From contig OX459103.1 in the NCBI GenBank assembly GCA_949775045.1, forward strand, positions 4,604,502-4,668,501: a DNA stretch of 64,000 bases, read 5' to 3'. The notes beneath the pieces were generated by a model that worked only from the letters and a program-made list of their open reading frames with translations, searched no databases and was not told the origin of the DNA. Position 1 is the first letter of the stretch; each line of letters opens with the position of its first letter. The position numbers and the translations under genes were made by a program. Shown here in pieces: positions 1-11,389 of the stretch. This DNA is from Metridium senile. Its lineage: Eukaryota > Cnidaria > Anthozoa > Actiniaria > Metridiidae.

Positions 1-396
1 TTTTTTTCGGCGAGTCAGTCGATTGCTTCACGGTGAACTTTCGGCGCTCGTCGTTGAATTTCCGTGAGATTTCCGTGCCCTAGCAAGCTGGGGCGCACAT
101 CTATCCATCCACGCCATCAAGTTTCAGACCTTGTATCAAGATACTACTTTCTTCGATCTTTTTGTCGTACGTGCGATTCCGCGCGACCGAAAAAATTGCT
201 TGCAAAAAGCCACAGGAATCCCATCCGCGAGCTTTCAAACAAATACACCACAGGAACCCCACCCGCGCGCTCAATGATTTTATTCCAATATGGCGCTCGG
301 CTAGTCATTAAAAAAGATCCTCAAAGAGAATAGTTGGGCTGCCTGTGATTTAATGTCTATAAGTATAGTTTAGTAAACGAGCAGGAGTGTTTTATT

Positions 397-437
397 AGGA
401 TTTAAACCACGCGGCGAAGCCAAGTGGTTTAAATCCT
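397..437. repeat. Short perfect inverted repeat
   Basis: Fourteen-base arms (AGGATTTAAACCAC and its complement) flank a 13-base loop. Probably the remnant of a foldback element. No function is inferred. Confidence 0.6.
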
Positions 438-740
438 GAAAAAAAAACGATATGTCAATTTGTATTGCTTTCTGTGCAATATGCAGTACTTATAAAGCAC
501 TTTGGGACTTTCATAACTTTCGAGAAGTGTTTTTGAGTTCTGCCATTCTCCACGTGCTTTACCTGCACACTGAATGCGCACGTGTTTACAGTTTACGTGG
601 GGTTTTGATCCCTGTGTGGCAGCGACCAAACGTTAATATATTGCTAAGGTATCGTAATGCACATATTTTATGGGCTACAATTTTGTGTCTAAACATCCAC
701 TACCAAATCTAGCTACCATCAAAGAATATTGTGAATGTAA

Positions 741-980
741 AACCCCCGTGGGGTACTCCCTTTGTCCAAGTGGTAGGGGTGTGGTGGAGGTGATCGGCGG
801 CGTACCTTTTAGCGTCCTTTTAGGGTTCTGGCTTAAAAGTCAGTTTTGTAACGTGAATCCGTACCTGTAAGGGTCATTTTTACTCTGCTTTGTTGCTAAA
901 AGTAAGCTTGGCTGGCAAGAACATCGCACAGCCGTACCTTTTTGGGGTTGAAATCAACAAGGGTAAAACCCCTTTTTGCT
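741..980 (+). repeat. TTTTAGGGT-family dispersed repeat, copy 1
   Basis: Contains CTCCCTTTGTCCAAGTGG, the words GTAGGGGTG and GATCGGCG a few bases further on, and several CTTTTAGGGT/CCTTTTAG words. The same words recur at 6636-6960 (reverse), 29929-30206 and 30990-31112. In the shortest copy they form terminal inverted repeats, so this is probably a non-autonomous DNA element. Confidence 0.6.
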
Positions 981-1171
981 TAGTATGCAAGCGTTTCTTA
1001 TTGGTGGCAAAAGATTCCACAAAAATTAGATTCCCCAATTAGTGTGAAAACGCTAAACAAACATGACACGTTAATAATGGATTATTATTATTAATTATTA
1101 GACTCCTCAGTCTTCCTGATTTTCGCAGTTCCTTGTGTGACGTTTCAGTTTGGGGTACCAGTACTGTAATC

Positions 1172-1730
1172 ATTATTTGAACACAGGGAGCTCAAAAGGT
1201 TGAGAATTTAGAGTCTTCTTGGGCATTGCAATTGAGATCAATATTTTCAGTGGTTTGGACAGCCGTAATCATGATATGAACACAGGGAGCCCAAAAGGTT
1301 CAGAGTTTAGAGTCTTCTTGAGTGTTGCAATTGAGATCAATATTTTCAGTGGTTTGGACAGCCGTAATCATGATATGAACACAGGGAGCCCAAAAGATTC
1401 AGAGTTTAGAGTCTTCTTGAGTGTTGCAATTGAGATCAATACTTCAGTGGTTTGAACAGCCAGGGAGTCCAAAAGGTTAGAGTTTAGAGTCTTCTTGAGA
1501 TCAATGTTTACATTTTCAGTGGTTTGAACAGCTGTCGTCATTATATGAACACAGAGAGCCCAAAAGGTTTAGAGTTTAGAGTCTTCTTGGGCATTGCAAT
1601 TGAGATCAATATTTTCAGTGGTTTGAACAGCCGTAATCATGATATGAACACAGGAGCTCAAAAGGTTCAGAGTTTAGAGTCTTCTTGGGCATTGCAATTG
1701 AGATCAATATTTTCAGTGGTTTGAACGTCA
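1172..1730. repeat. 99-bp tandem repeat derived from the last transporter exon
   Basis: About six copies of a roughly 99-bp unit (landmark ATTGCAATTGAGATCAATA at about 1225, 1324, 1423, 1593 and 1691). One copy near 1450-1520 is shortened. The rightmost unit overlaps the end of the minus-strand SLC22 coding sequence, including its stop codon at 1667-1669, so the array looks like amplification of the C-terminal tail and start of the 3' UTR. Each full unit carries a TGA in the gene's frame. The period is a multiple of three, which leaves an apparent 33-residue-repeat open frame on the plus strand that is not evidence of a protein. Confidence 0.85.
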
Positions 1731-2335
1731 TCATTGATGTGGTCTGGCAGGGGTTTTCCACGTGTCTCAGGAAGAAAGGCGGTGACAATGCCTGCAGATA
1801 TGGAAGCTGCGCCAAAGATGATGGCTGGCCCAAGACGGCCTGTGCTGTCCTGTAAATATTGTCATGAGAAAGATGGATTTATATAATATCTATAAGAAAT
1901 CACAGATAGATAAAATAAGTGAATGAATAGATGGATGGATAGCTAGATACAGACAGACAGACAGACAGACAGATAGATAGATAAATGCATCATGGATAGA
2001 TAAATTAAGTGAATGAAAGGATGGATGGATAGATACATACAGACAGACAGACAGACAGACAGATAGATAGACAAATAAATATATGCATCATGAATGAATG
2101 AGAGAGATGGATCTATATAATATCTTTTAGAAATCATGGATAGATAAATTAAGTGAATGAAAGGATGGATGGATAGATACAAACAGACAGACAGAAAGAC
2201 AGACAGACAGACAGACAGATAGATAGAAAAAATAAATAAATGCATCATGAATGAATTAGAGAGATAGATTTATATAATATCTATTAGAAATCATGGATAG
2301 ATAAATGAAGTGAATGAAAGGATGGATGGATAGAT

Positions 2336-2376
<41 letters not shown>

Positions 2377-5300
2377 TAAATAAATTCATCATGAATGAAT
2401 GGAACTGAGTAGTTATGAGAGAGAGAGAGAGAGAGAGAGATCTATAAAATATATATTAGAAATTATGCATTCTGATTGGTTGAGGGACATGCATGACGAG
2501 AGCACACAACACATTTGTTGTACTATGATCAAATATGTCAATTTGTATTCTATTAAAGAAATAATTTAATTTAATTAACGGTTCTTGCGCATTTCGCAAG
2601 CCTCAATGCGCTTACAGTACAAAGTATATATCTATATATAAATAAGTTTAGAAATGTACAATAAAAAATTTAGTAAAATATACAATAAAATAGATACTTC
2701 TTGTGCTGTATGCAGTTATGGGGATTGTCCACTGCATGTTGATGATAGGATAAATTAATACATAGATTGAGAACAAATTAATAACTGAATGAATGAATAA
2801 TTGGATGGATGGATGAATGAATGAATGAATGAATGAATGAATGAATGAATGAATGATTTAGTGAATGAATAAATGAATGAATGAATGAATACATGGAGAA
2901 ATAAATGATAGAATGCAGTATAGAAAATTAATTGGATTTGCTGACGAATAGATGGATATGACAGAAAATATATACAGTTAAGGTTATATATAAAATATGT
3001 TAGAAAATAATAGATTCTTACCGCAACATAGGGTGAGGCCATTCCACCAATACGTCCACACAGTGAAGCAAATCCAACACCAGCAGACCTTAAAAGGAAA
3101 AAATATATATATTGAAGAAATAGAAAACGAGGCAGCGTGCTCTGTTGAGTTATAGAGCACGCGGGGATTTTAAGAAGACGAGAGAAGCGTTAGGAGAAGC
3201 ACGACGCGTAGCGGAGTGCTTCTCAGCGCTTCTCGAGTCTTCTTAAAATTCCCAAGTGCTCTATAACTCAACAGAGCACTGCTGCCGAGTTTTCTATTTC
3301 TTTTATAAAATATTCAGTAGTTAAAATCAAACAAATCGACGCTCCGTGCACTGTTGAGTTATAGAGAACGCTTCTCAGCCAATCAGAGCGCGCGATATAA
3401 ATCAAATATTTTATAATGCATCATGCAAACAACATCAAAGGAGCAACAAAGTTTATCGAGAATATTCTCAACAACCGATAAAGCTGTTTTCTAAGCCTCA
3501 CTATATTCCGGTCACGTGACATGTAATTTACTAGTCTGTAAAACAGGCATCATGTTTTGAGCTTCCAGTGTTGTAACAAGTGAGAAATGAAACCCCCTTT
3601 TCCCCAAAACTTCCCCTGTCTTTGCAGTCCCTGTCACTGCCAAAACGAAAGGGAAAAGAAAATTGAACACAAGGGAAGAATGATAAAGAATGATAAACTA
3701 ACCTGATAACAGTGGGATAAAGCTCAGCAGAATGGATGTACACTTGGTAGTAAGCAGCAGAGATAAAAAACTTGCCAATCAAAGCAAGAACTATCACAGC
3801 AGCTGCATACTCAACGTCCTTTCCTGCACATTCAGAATATAATAATTATTATTGACATATTTTATTACTCTTTGAGACTATTTACAATTGGCAATTCCTT
3901 TTTACGCCCTTTTTAGGGCTTAAGCTTGAAACATCAGTAAAAATAAGTCAACAGTTTTTACGGTGTTACAAATTTCATTAAATTTATAGGTTTATTGCTT
4001 CTACCTTCACACCACAATGGTGTACAATACCAATTGACATTGGGCCCTGTAGTATATCTGAGACCTGACTGTTGTGCCAGGAGACAATCCTCTGCTCTTT
4101 TCAAAGAGCACAACAGGATCTTTTACACCCACCTTATATAGGAATTAGAGTGAAGGCAGAAGGGACTTCCAGCTTTACGTCCTTATCCGAAAGACGGGGC
4201 ACTGAAAGAGTTAAGTGTCTTGCCCAAGGACACAACGTAATCGCCCAGGAATCGAACCCAGACCATTAGGCCCGGAATTTGATACCCTGACCACTACACC
4301 ATTACGCCTCTCTTATATTACCTATCTTTTATACCAAACACTGACACAGCCTTAGCTATTTACTAGTTTACTCTCTATTTTCCATTTACAATTGGCAATG
4401 TAATTTTGTTTAAATGTGTGGAATAAATTGCAAGGTATAATCATAATAGTGTAGAAGATTGAGAGATATAAAAATATTAAAAATATAGAGATATAAAAGT
4501 ATTAAAAATTATAAAAAATTATTTATAACAATTAAAGTATCAAAAAATATCAAAAAGTAAGATAAATTCTGATTATTCATAAAATGATCATTTTATTTTC
4601 CATGCACTTACCCATTGCCTGTATTGGTAGAATGCACAACAATGCTACGCCACCAGTCATATAGTAAGCAATCAGGGGCATGTGCCTGTTAATCCTTTGA
4701 ATTTAAGAAAATAACTATTTATAAATTATGAGTTCTATAAATATAACGTAATCAAAAACAATTTTTTAAAAACTGCAGTTTAAATTGTGTGGTTGTGAGA
4801 TCATTAAAATGGCTTTGGCTTTTGTCATTAAATTGGCTTTGGTCCCGGACGTTTTTTGCCTGGGGGAGGGGGTTTGAAGGGGGGAACCCCTTATAAAAGG
4901 GGGCAGGGGTCCTAGTCGTCCCTTTTAGGGTTTGAAATCAGTGTTTTGGTCCTACTTAGGGTGATAATGACGTGAATAGTTTTGTGGCCCCTTTTAGGGT
5001 ATAAGATCAACAAAAATGCTTCTTTTTAAAGAGTTATTTTTATTTTAATCCCCTTTCTGGTCCCTCTTAGGGGTGAAATTTCATCACTGCCATGCCCATC
5101 ATCTTAAAATACAGGTCTAAGGGGTCATTTTCAGAATTTCCAACGAGGACCCCTCCCCTTTATAAGGGAGTCCCCCTCAGACGTTTTTGGCATTTCTTGG
5201 TATCTTTTATATTATGATAATGTAAAGCTTCACATTTTACATTAAATAATAGTCCAGTACAATAGTCCCCTTCACAGTTCCCTGTGCCATCAACCTTTTT

Positions 5301-8300
5301 TGAAACAAGTATATATGGACAATAAAATTGGCATACTGCGCTTTTCGGTTGAGCTTAAATGGAACTGCTAAAGTTTTATTTATTTAATTTAATTTAGTTT
5401 AGTTTAGTTTAGTTTAGTTTACTGTAGTTTAGTTTAGTTTAGTTTAGTTTAGTTTTGTTTTGTTTTGTTTAGTTTAGTTTAGTTTAGTTTAGTTTAGTTT
5501 AGTTTAGTTTAGTTTAGTTTTGTTTAGTTTAGTTTAGTTTAGTTTAGTTTTGTTTTGTTTTGATTTATTTTATTTTATTTTATTTTATTTTATTTTATTT
5601 ATTTTATTTTATTTTATTTTATATGAAGAAACTATGTCTTATGAGGTCATAACACAATGTTGTCAAGGCTAGGTTCATATGTTGTTGGGCGGCAAAATAT
5701 CACATACTTAATGAATTCTGATTGGTGAAATCAAGAATACAGTTAATTTTAAATTCCAGACAGTGAATTTTATGAAATGTTGCCTAGGCAATGTATGAAC
5801 CCAGCCTTGACAACATTTGTGTTATGACCTCATAAGTGCATAATCTCATTGTTTAAACTAACTGATAAAACTTTTGCAGTTCCAAGCTCAACCGAAAAGC
5901 ACAGTATCAGTACCTGTCAACCAAGTAACCAGCAATAATGTAAGCTGGAATCTCCACAAGACCAGTTGCAGCAAAGTTCACGTAGAAATTACCAGAAAGA
6001 TTTCCAGAGTTAAAACTAAGTCCATAATAAACACCGCTTGCAACAAGCCTGCAACAAAATTAGAAAGTCACTGTAACATTATCAGTTTATTCAACTATAA
6101 AAATTGTGACTCACACTGGCCACACTCTAAGTTGAGGGGGGGCATAAGGGGAGGTTGGAAACCGCATAACTGCACACAAAAAATCAACAAAAAACACACC
6201 AAAAGTTGCTAAAATCGCAACCTGCAAGATTTTTAAAGCCACAAAATTCACAGATAAAAATTTAAAAAAATGCACCAAAAATAATGCGAAACCACATCAC
6301 CGCAAATCCTTACATCCCCCTCTAAGTTTAGTCACATGTTAACATATGACGTTACAGTCATCTGGAATCTTAATATAAGGGGGCTTTCATTTATTAGTGT
6401 ATGGGTTGTCGGCAATATTGAGGGGGGTCAGGTTATTTTTGAAGTTATATAGGGGGTTGTTACTAATTGTATGTAGCTTTAGTGATAAACTGGGCAAATA
6501 TAGGGGGTAATGATATTTTTCACCAGCCAGAAAAGGGGGAATGTTGCATAATATTTGGAAAAGGCATCAGGTGATTTTGCCAACCCCCATACACTTATCA
6601 ATGAAAGCTCCCTAACCAGTATGTCTAAGGCCCGGGGTGGGGAGAGGGGGGGGGGGGAGAATACTCCCTAAAAGGTATGCACAGTTTAAAATAACTGTTA
6701 AAACCTTGTTGATTTCAACCCCTAAAAGGTACGACTTGCCAGCCAAGCTTACTTTTAGCAACAAAGCAGAGTAAAAATGACCCTTAAAGGTATGGATTCA
6801 TGTTACATAACTGCTTTTAAGCCAGAACCTTAAAAGGACCTTAAAAGATATGCACAGGAAATATGGTCAACCCTAAAAGGTAGGCCGATCACCCCTGCCA
6901 CTTGGACAAAGGGAGAACCCCGATCACCCCTACCACTTGGACAAAGGGAGAACCTCCTCCCCCCTGGGTCTAAGTTAACACTCACCATGACCATCCTTCA
7001 ATCACTGTAATCTTGAAAAGATATCTAGTGCTGAACAAATGCCACAAATGATATGTCTTTGTTGTGTCAGTCTTCTTCTTCTCTTCAGACCCAACCAGGG
7101 CATTTAAATCACTGTCATTACATTTGGTACCATTAACCTTGGCCATCTTGTTGAGGATAGTCTTAGCTTCTTCAAATCTACCACGTGCAACAAGCCATCT
7201 TGGTGATTCAGGAATGACACTGAACAATAAGAAATATTAATAATAATTAATGACAGTGATGATGATCATTATATCAACTACCTACCAGTAATACAAAGCA
7301 AACAATGCATTTGGTATTGTAATGGTCAGACTAAATGGTTTCCAGTCTCTGACCAGGAAAGCTAACAAAGCTTCTAGTGCAATACCAACACCATAAGATG
7401 ACTGGACTAAAGTATTAGCCCAGTTACGCTTGTTTGGTGCTACCATTTCTGCCATCAATGCAAACGCGGCAATAAGTGTACCTGAAAATGAAAGTGATAT
7501 ATATCTTAATTACTTGTTTCTTTCTAGTTCAGTGAGTAGGAATGTATGGTTCAACTCTGAATTGATAACATGATACAAGCAAGTCACTAACAGAGGGGGA
7601 CATGGGAGCATATTCAACACGACAACACCACAAAAAAATTGTAGACCACATCACAATACAGTAAACACCCGCAAGTAAGAACCTGAAAATTAAGAACCTG
7701 TTAGCCTCAAATTTGTCATTTATACCCCCTATAATCAACTACCATTTTAACATACATATCAATTTAACTACCATTTAAACAAGAACCTGTTTAGGCTAAC
7801 TCCAAAAAATGTAGGTTCTTACTTGCGGGTGTTTACTGTATCTTTCACCAAACACCACAGCTTTAAAATTCACCGCACATTGCGCTCTTTGGAAAAGCAA
7901 ACATTGCACACCAAAGGCATTTTTTATCACCAAAACAGCATACTTTGAGAATTTTTTCACCGCAACACTGCAAAGAAATATTCATCAACACCACAACACT
8001 GCAATCCCCATGTCTCAGGACTGCCTAATACTCACCTCCACTGCAAATCCCAAGAGGAATTCTCAGGAGGACATACATAGTCAAGTTGACAGAAAAACTT
8101 TGAATCAAAGATGATACAAACTGAATAAACATGGTAGACAACAGAGTGACACGACGGCCATAACGATCAGACACCCATCCAAAGAGATAAGCACCAACAA
8201 GTTTACCAGCATAGAAGATGGTCTTAGTGAGGGGAATGTACTTCTTGGCATCTTCACAGATAATATTCCACTGAAACAATAACATGAAATAGCATGAATA

Positions 8301-9473
8301 ACTTATGATGATGATACCTATGATGATAGTGTTGCATGGTGATAATGAGATTGATGATGATAACAATGATGTTTATGATGGCAATAATGATGCTGATGAT
8401 ATTTGATGATGACAATATAATACTGATCATTATCAATAAAAGATGTTATTATACATTTTACTAACTACATTGAATCTGATTGGCTGAGAGCACACAGCTA
8501 AATCTGAATAGCATGTGAACTTGACAGTGATATTTGCATTGTCTGTAGTTATCACTGTCAAGTTCCCAGGCTCTCTCCGTTCTCAGGGAGTTGATGTGAA
8601 AATGGCAGCAAGATTTGCTTGTTATTGTCTCTTTTATCTGATTATAATTGTACTTTTACTTTAAAAAATGTATAATAAAACAATTATTGAATTCGGTTTT
8701 CGCATGATATCGTAAATTATCAAGACCTCGAGTCAGTATTATCTGCCTCAGCCAGGAGGCTTCGGCAGATAACACAGACCTTGGTCTTGATAATTTACGA
8801 TATCATACTCAACCTCATCCAATAATTGCTTAATAATGATTAGCCTCCTCCGCAGGCAACCCTTTCCTTTTCCTTTCTCTTTCATGGGATCCCTTTGTCA
8901 TTTAACCGAGGGGCCTCAGTCTCTCCCAGTCACTTGAGACAGGACAGGAAGCCCAATAAAAAAAAAGAAAACGGAGTGGAAACGCTCAATAATGATTATG
9001 ATGCTGACAATGATTATGACAACATTGATATTAATGATGATGCTGATGTTGGTGATGGCTGATGGTGACAATGCCATGTTGATGATGATGAAGTTGATGT
9101 TATAAAAGATGATGATAATGATAACTACCCTAATATCAATCAATGTTACATTACTCACATCAGTTGCAATAGAAGTAAAGTCAGTACTATACTTCACATC
9201 TCCACAGTATGTCTTGTTATGCCATATCTGACACACTGCCTTTCTGCCAGTAATGTTACCATGGTTACCACATGATAACTGGTCCTTCACCTTCCTTGCT
9301 GCAAACGCCGGTGCATAAGTGTACCATGACTGTGGAATTATAGCCAGGAAGAGCAAGAACCATTGAATTTTCTGGAATCTAGAAAATTCTCCAATCTTTT
9401 TAAGCAGGCTGTCAAATTCAGTTTTAGTGTAAATGCGAGAGGACGACATGTCCTCCTTTTCTTCAGACGACAT
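1667..9473 (-). CDS. SLC22-family organic ion transporter, copy A (9 exons)
   Basis: Predicted 12-helix plasma-membrane transporter of the major facilitator superfamily, SLC22 (organic cation/anion/carnitine) branch; substrate unknown. Exons in coding order: 9159-9473, 8036-8270, 7286-7481, 6986-7219, 5914-6048, 4612-4685, 3703-3823, 3022-3088, 1667-1849. Together they give 519 residues with all junctions in frame (intron phases 0,1,2,2,2,1,2,0). Family marks: a large extracellular loop with Cys (CGNHGN, CQIWHN, YCGD) after helix 1; the MFS signature [10 protein letters not shown]; the SLC22 signature [24 protein letters not shown] late in the protein; LPETRGK near the end. The ATG at 9471-9473 is used because a TTTCAG just upstream could be the acceptor of an untranslated first exon. 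The length is normal for SLC22 (about 550). The neighbour at 11479 is its inverted paralogue. Introns carry a SINE and several foldback elements. Substrate class cannot be told from sequence. Confidence 0.93.
1868..2440. repeat. GATA/GACA tetranucleotide-based tandem array
   Basis: Lies in the last intron of the minus-strand transporter. Runs of GATGGATGGATAGATAC and (CAGA)n recur about four times within a larger unit of roughly 130-150 bp that also includes an ATAATATCT segment. A (GA)n tract ends the array near 2440. Confidence 0.85.
2780..2895. repeat. (GAAT)n microsatellite
   Basis: An almost pure GAAT/TGAA tetranucleotide run in the last intron of the minus-strand transporter, just upstream (in plus coordinates) of its 67-bp exon 8. 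Confidence 0.85.
3117..3300. repeat. Foldback element, family F1 copy 1
   Basis: Long imperfect palindrome beginning GAAATAGAAAAC and ending GTTTTCTATTTC. The arms contain TTGAGTTATAGAGCAC and its complement, and the centre contains AGAAGCACGACGCG. A second copy with the same ends and centre is at 50074-50255. Lies in intron 7 of the minus-strand transporter. Confidence 0.8.
4020..4312 (-). mobile_element. tRNA-derived SINE
   Basis: Read on the minus strand, the right end starts with a tRNA-like head: an A-box-like TGGTGTAGTGGTCAGG and, about 40 bases later, a B-box-like GGTTCGATTCC. A body follows with CTTGGGCAAGACACTTAA and a pyrimidine/AT tail ending near 4020. This is the layout of a tRNA-derived short interspersed element. 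It lies in an intron of the minus-strand transporter, in the same orientation as the gene. No CCA end or full cloverleaf is visible, so it is not called a tRNA gene. Confidence 0.7.
4850..5185. repeat. G-rich foldback with CCCTTTTAGGGT words
   Basis: Starts with a GGGGGAGGGGG-type tract and ends with CCCCTCCCCTTTATAAGGG. Internally it repeats CCCTTTTAGGG four or five times. Related in style to the TTTTAGGGT family. Intronic in the minus-strand transporter. Confidence 0.5.
5385..5622. repeat. (TTTAG)n and (TTTTA)n microsatellite
   Basis: Pentanucleotide run, TTTAG shifting to TTTTG and then TTTTA. It is not the animal telomere hexamer TTAGGG. Confidence 0.9.
5638..5836. mobile_element. MITE-like foldback with 46-bp arms
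   Basis: Ends CTTATGAGGTCATAACACAA and the complement, continuing as TTGTCAAGGCT and AGCCTTGACAA. No coding capacity. Inserted inside a larger inverted repeat. Confidence 0.75.
6378..6613. mobile_element. MITE-like element
   Basis: Inverted ends GGGGGCTTTCATTTATTAG and a matching CCAACCCCCATACACTTATC...GAAAGCTCCC at the right. Intronic in transporter A. Confidence 0.65.
6636..6960 (-). repeat. TTTTAGGGT-family dispersed repeat, copy 2 (reverse)
   Basis: Contains CCACTTGGACAAAGGGAG and many CCTAAAAGGT words. Two adjacent copies of the GATCACCCCTACCACTTGG end lie at about 6888-6950, which suggests a tandem or truncated pair. Reverse of the copies at 741 and 29929. Confidence 0.6.
7590..8015. 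repeat. A/C-rich intronic repeat with inserted MITE
   Basis: An A/C-rich repeat containing CACCACAA/CACCGCA words (similar sequence at about 6170-6310) is interrupted by a 184-bp element (7657-7840) with ends TACAGTAAACACCCGCAAGT and the complement. No coding capacity. Confidence 0.6.
8290..8440. repeat. GATGAT-rich intron tract (ATC in gene sense)
   Basis: Triplet-rich tract next to exon 2 of transporter A. On the gene's sense strand it reads ATCATC. Its sequence adjoining the exon 2 acceptor is nearly the same as the matching intron of the paralogue at 12700-13090. Confidence 0.8.
8518..8806. repeat. Two hairpins in intron 1 of transporter A
   Basis: A short hairpin (AACTTGACAGTGATA arms, 8518-8566) is followed by a longer palindrome whose perfect 23-bp arms lie at 8705-8727 and 8783-8805 (arm core GATATCGTAAATTATCAAG). 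Inside it is a second, smaller inverted pair (ATCTGCC/GGCAGAT). Confidence 0.75.
8995..9135. repeat. GATGATG-rich tract in intron 1 of transporter A
   Basis: Degenerate GAT triplets on the plus strand, hence ATC on the gene's sense strand, ending just inside the donor of exon 1 (donor GT at 9157-9158 on the minus strand). Confidence 0.75.
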
Positions 9474-9589
9474 CACTGAAACAGAATATTAAATACAAAC
9501 ATCAACCATTAATATTGATAATATTATTTTTCATTTTTATTTTTTATTATTACTATTATTTTTGCTTGCATTACAAATCTACTATTCTT

Positions 9590-9768
9590 CAGGGGCGGAT
9601 CCAGAAATTTGACAAGGGGGGTGAACTTTGATATCCTTTTGGCGGATAACGGCAGACACAAGAGCGCAAAGATCGTAATGTGCCCGCTTTTCTTTGCTAA
9701 AACGGGACTTTACTGCAAAAGAGGGGGGTGAAAAGTCACCCAGTTCACCCCCCCTCCGTCCGCCCCTG
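9590..9768. mobile_element. MITE-like element with AGGGGCGGATCCAG ends
   Basis: Left end AGGGGCGGATCCAGA, right end CCGTCCGCCCCT. A related element with AGGGGTGGATCC and GGATCCGCTCCT ends lies at 46731-46884. Located upstream of transporter A, in the intergenic space. Confidence 0.6.
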
Positions 9769-10556
9769 TTCTTACAAAGCAGCTAATCATATGCTAAAGC
9801 CTGGCAAAAATTGCAAGTGACTTGTTGAAAACAGTGGCTTCATAGTGCTTTTGCTCGCAAGCCCAAGCACAAAAGCAAAAACAATTTTATATGGTGATAT
9901 TATCTACAATAATATATTCATGAAAAACCTAGCTAAAAAACCATGCCAATTCTATTGTTTTTATTCTGTACTATTTGCTTCATAGGTTATTGTGAGCATT
10001 TTAATCTATTAATATTAAACAAAATTATCCTTTTCGTGAGATGGTTTCGTGTGACCTTACCTTCTCATACCTAATATAAACATGATATTTTTGGCTGAAT
10101 ATCTATGATCAAAATCATCTGTAGGTAAAAACTATGCATAGTTTAATCCAAAAGCATATAAAAAATCTACAACACAGTTGTACATAAAGAACAAAGGCTT
10201 ATAATAAGATGCTTGAAATGTCTTTAGATAATTCAACGGAAGGATAAAAAAAGGTTTTTGATAAGTATTCAAAAGATGACGCGCTTGATATTCAAAACGT
10301 GCAAAAGTTGAGCCATTCCCTAATTATGCTTCTAACTTTTGAACCTTACCAGTTTGTTTACTTTATGGAGCAGAAAATAGTTCCAAAACTCTCCTTTTAG
10401 TTACAGCTGACACACGAGGAAAACAGCACTTCCAGACGTTTAGACTCGTATTGCGTGACGACGGGAAACAATTAGGAGCGGCTGCAGTCCAGTAGTCACG
10501 TGTGTAATGGAGAGAGCGCGCGATCAAATTTCGCGCGGGGGAAAAAAGAGGCGGGA

Positions 10557-10627
10557 AAATGAAAAAAGAAAACAAACGAACAAACAATACAAGTAATTGT
10601 TTGTTCGTTTGTTTTCTTTTTTCATTT
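10557..10627. repeat. Perfect 32-bp-arm hairpin
   Basis: Arms at 10557-10588 and 10596-10627 are exact complements and are purine-rich on the left (AAATGAAAAAAGAAAAC start). The loop is 7 bases. It sits next to the CpG-rich patch between the two transporter genes. Confidence 0.9.
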
Positions 10628-11001
10628 AATTTGTTTCTCCTAATCAAAAGATGGTAAAAGATAATTATATATATTTTTCATTGCTTTCTTTTTTCTTTTT
10701 CTGCTGTCAAGAAGACATTTTTGCCAGAGAAATAATCTTCGGTAAGTCTTAAAAAAGCCCGTAGGATTACTAAACTTTTTTCATATTCCAGTAATATTTG
10801 CAATATTTGTAAACCGCCAAGTCCATAAATCCCAAAAAGGTCAACAGTTTTCAATGCTTCACCCTATTGTCTTACTCATTGGTACGACAAAATAATCTTG
10901 ACTCAAGTGGATAAGGTATCCATAGCGAAGAGGGTTTGCGGAGTAACTCTACCACCGAACTTGATCGAAGAAACCATTACCACACTGGTAAATTCGTTTA
11001 T

Positions 11002-11146
11002 TAGAGTGAAGACACTAAACCCGTGAAATATATATTAGACTAATACACCTTAGCAGTCTCTAATTCCATTGTTTTCTTTTGTGTCTATTTGACTATTACA
11101 CCTTGACTATTTAATTTTGGTTCACGGGTTTAATGTCTTCACTCTA
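11002..11146. mobile_element. MITE, TAGAGTG family
   Basis: Ends TAGAGTGAAGACACTAAAC and its complement. A CCCGTGAAAT motif lies inside each arm. Same general design as the elements at 33199, 33715, 34532 and 41889, which all begin TAGAG. Confidence 0.75.
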
Positions 11147-11389
11147 TAACCTTTAAAATAAGCTGTTGTATTTTGATTTTTCAATTATTTCGACCGTGAT
11201 ACATACTTGAGAGGTTCGGCTTTCTTTGATTCGTCTTTCAATGTTGTTGTTATTCGCAAATTGAAGTGATTTGTTGAACGATGTAACTCTTAAAATTCAT
11301 ATCCTTAAAGCTTTATTTGAACATTGATAATTATAATTGTACTGATTTTGATAATGATATAATTAATGATCATGACTAAATTCTTTAGA

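Larger units (their letters stand above)
1..1171. other. Left-edge intergenic sequence, no supported gene
   Basis: No coding region is supported. An open frame at 64-333 has no recognisable motif and lies in sequence with a short repeated CACAGGAACCCCA-type motif, so I do not call it. The stretch also holds a small hairpin (397-437) and a TTTTAGGGT-type repeat (about 741-980). The end of the minus-strand transporter transcript may extend into it, but no poly(A) signal can be assigned with confidence. Confidence 0.5.
5334..5910. repeat. Nested foldback next to exon 5 of transporter A
   Basis: Outer arms (about 5334-5378 and 5861-5910) share CTTTTCGGTTGAGCTT in inverted orientation. The right arm ends just before the splice donor of exon 5 (exon low boundary 5914). 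Between the arms lie a (TTTAG)n/(TTTTA)n run (5385-5622) and a separate 199-bp inverted-repeat element (5638-5836). Confidence 0.7.
9474..11389. promoter_or_regulatory. Putative shared upstream region of two head-to-head SLC22 genes
   Basis: The only space from which both divergent transporters could be started. Seen directly: a CpG-rich patch at about 10430-10560 with CACGTG (E-box type) near 10497, TTTCGCGCG near 10528 and GGCGGGAAAA near 10550 (the last two resemble E2F sites), next to a perfect hairpin (10557-10627). MITEs at 9590-9768 and 11002-11146 flank it. That this patch is a bidirectional promoter is inference from position and base composition; no TATA box or initiator is assigned. 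Confidence 0.35.

Noticed and set aside
64..333. 89-codon plus-strand frame at the left edge
   Set aside because: No motif, no splice or start support, repeat-like words inside; could be part of a gene outside the window but is not supportable.
1219..1724. Plus-strand frame of 33-residue repeats
   Set aside because: Opposite strand of the 99-bp repeat derived from the last exon and 3' UTR of transporter A.
4250..4312. tRNA gene
   Set aside because: Promoter boxes are present but the cloverleaf stems do not pair well and a SINE body follows.
5385..5622. Interstitial telomeric repeat
   Set aside because: The unit is TTTAG/TTTTA, not TTAGGG.
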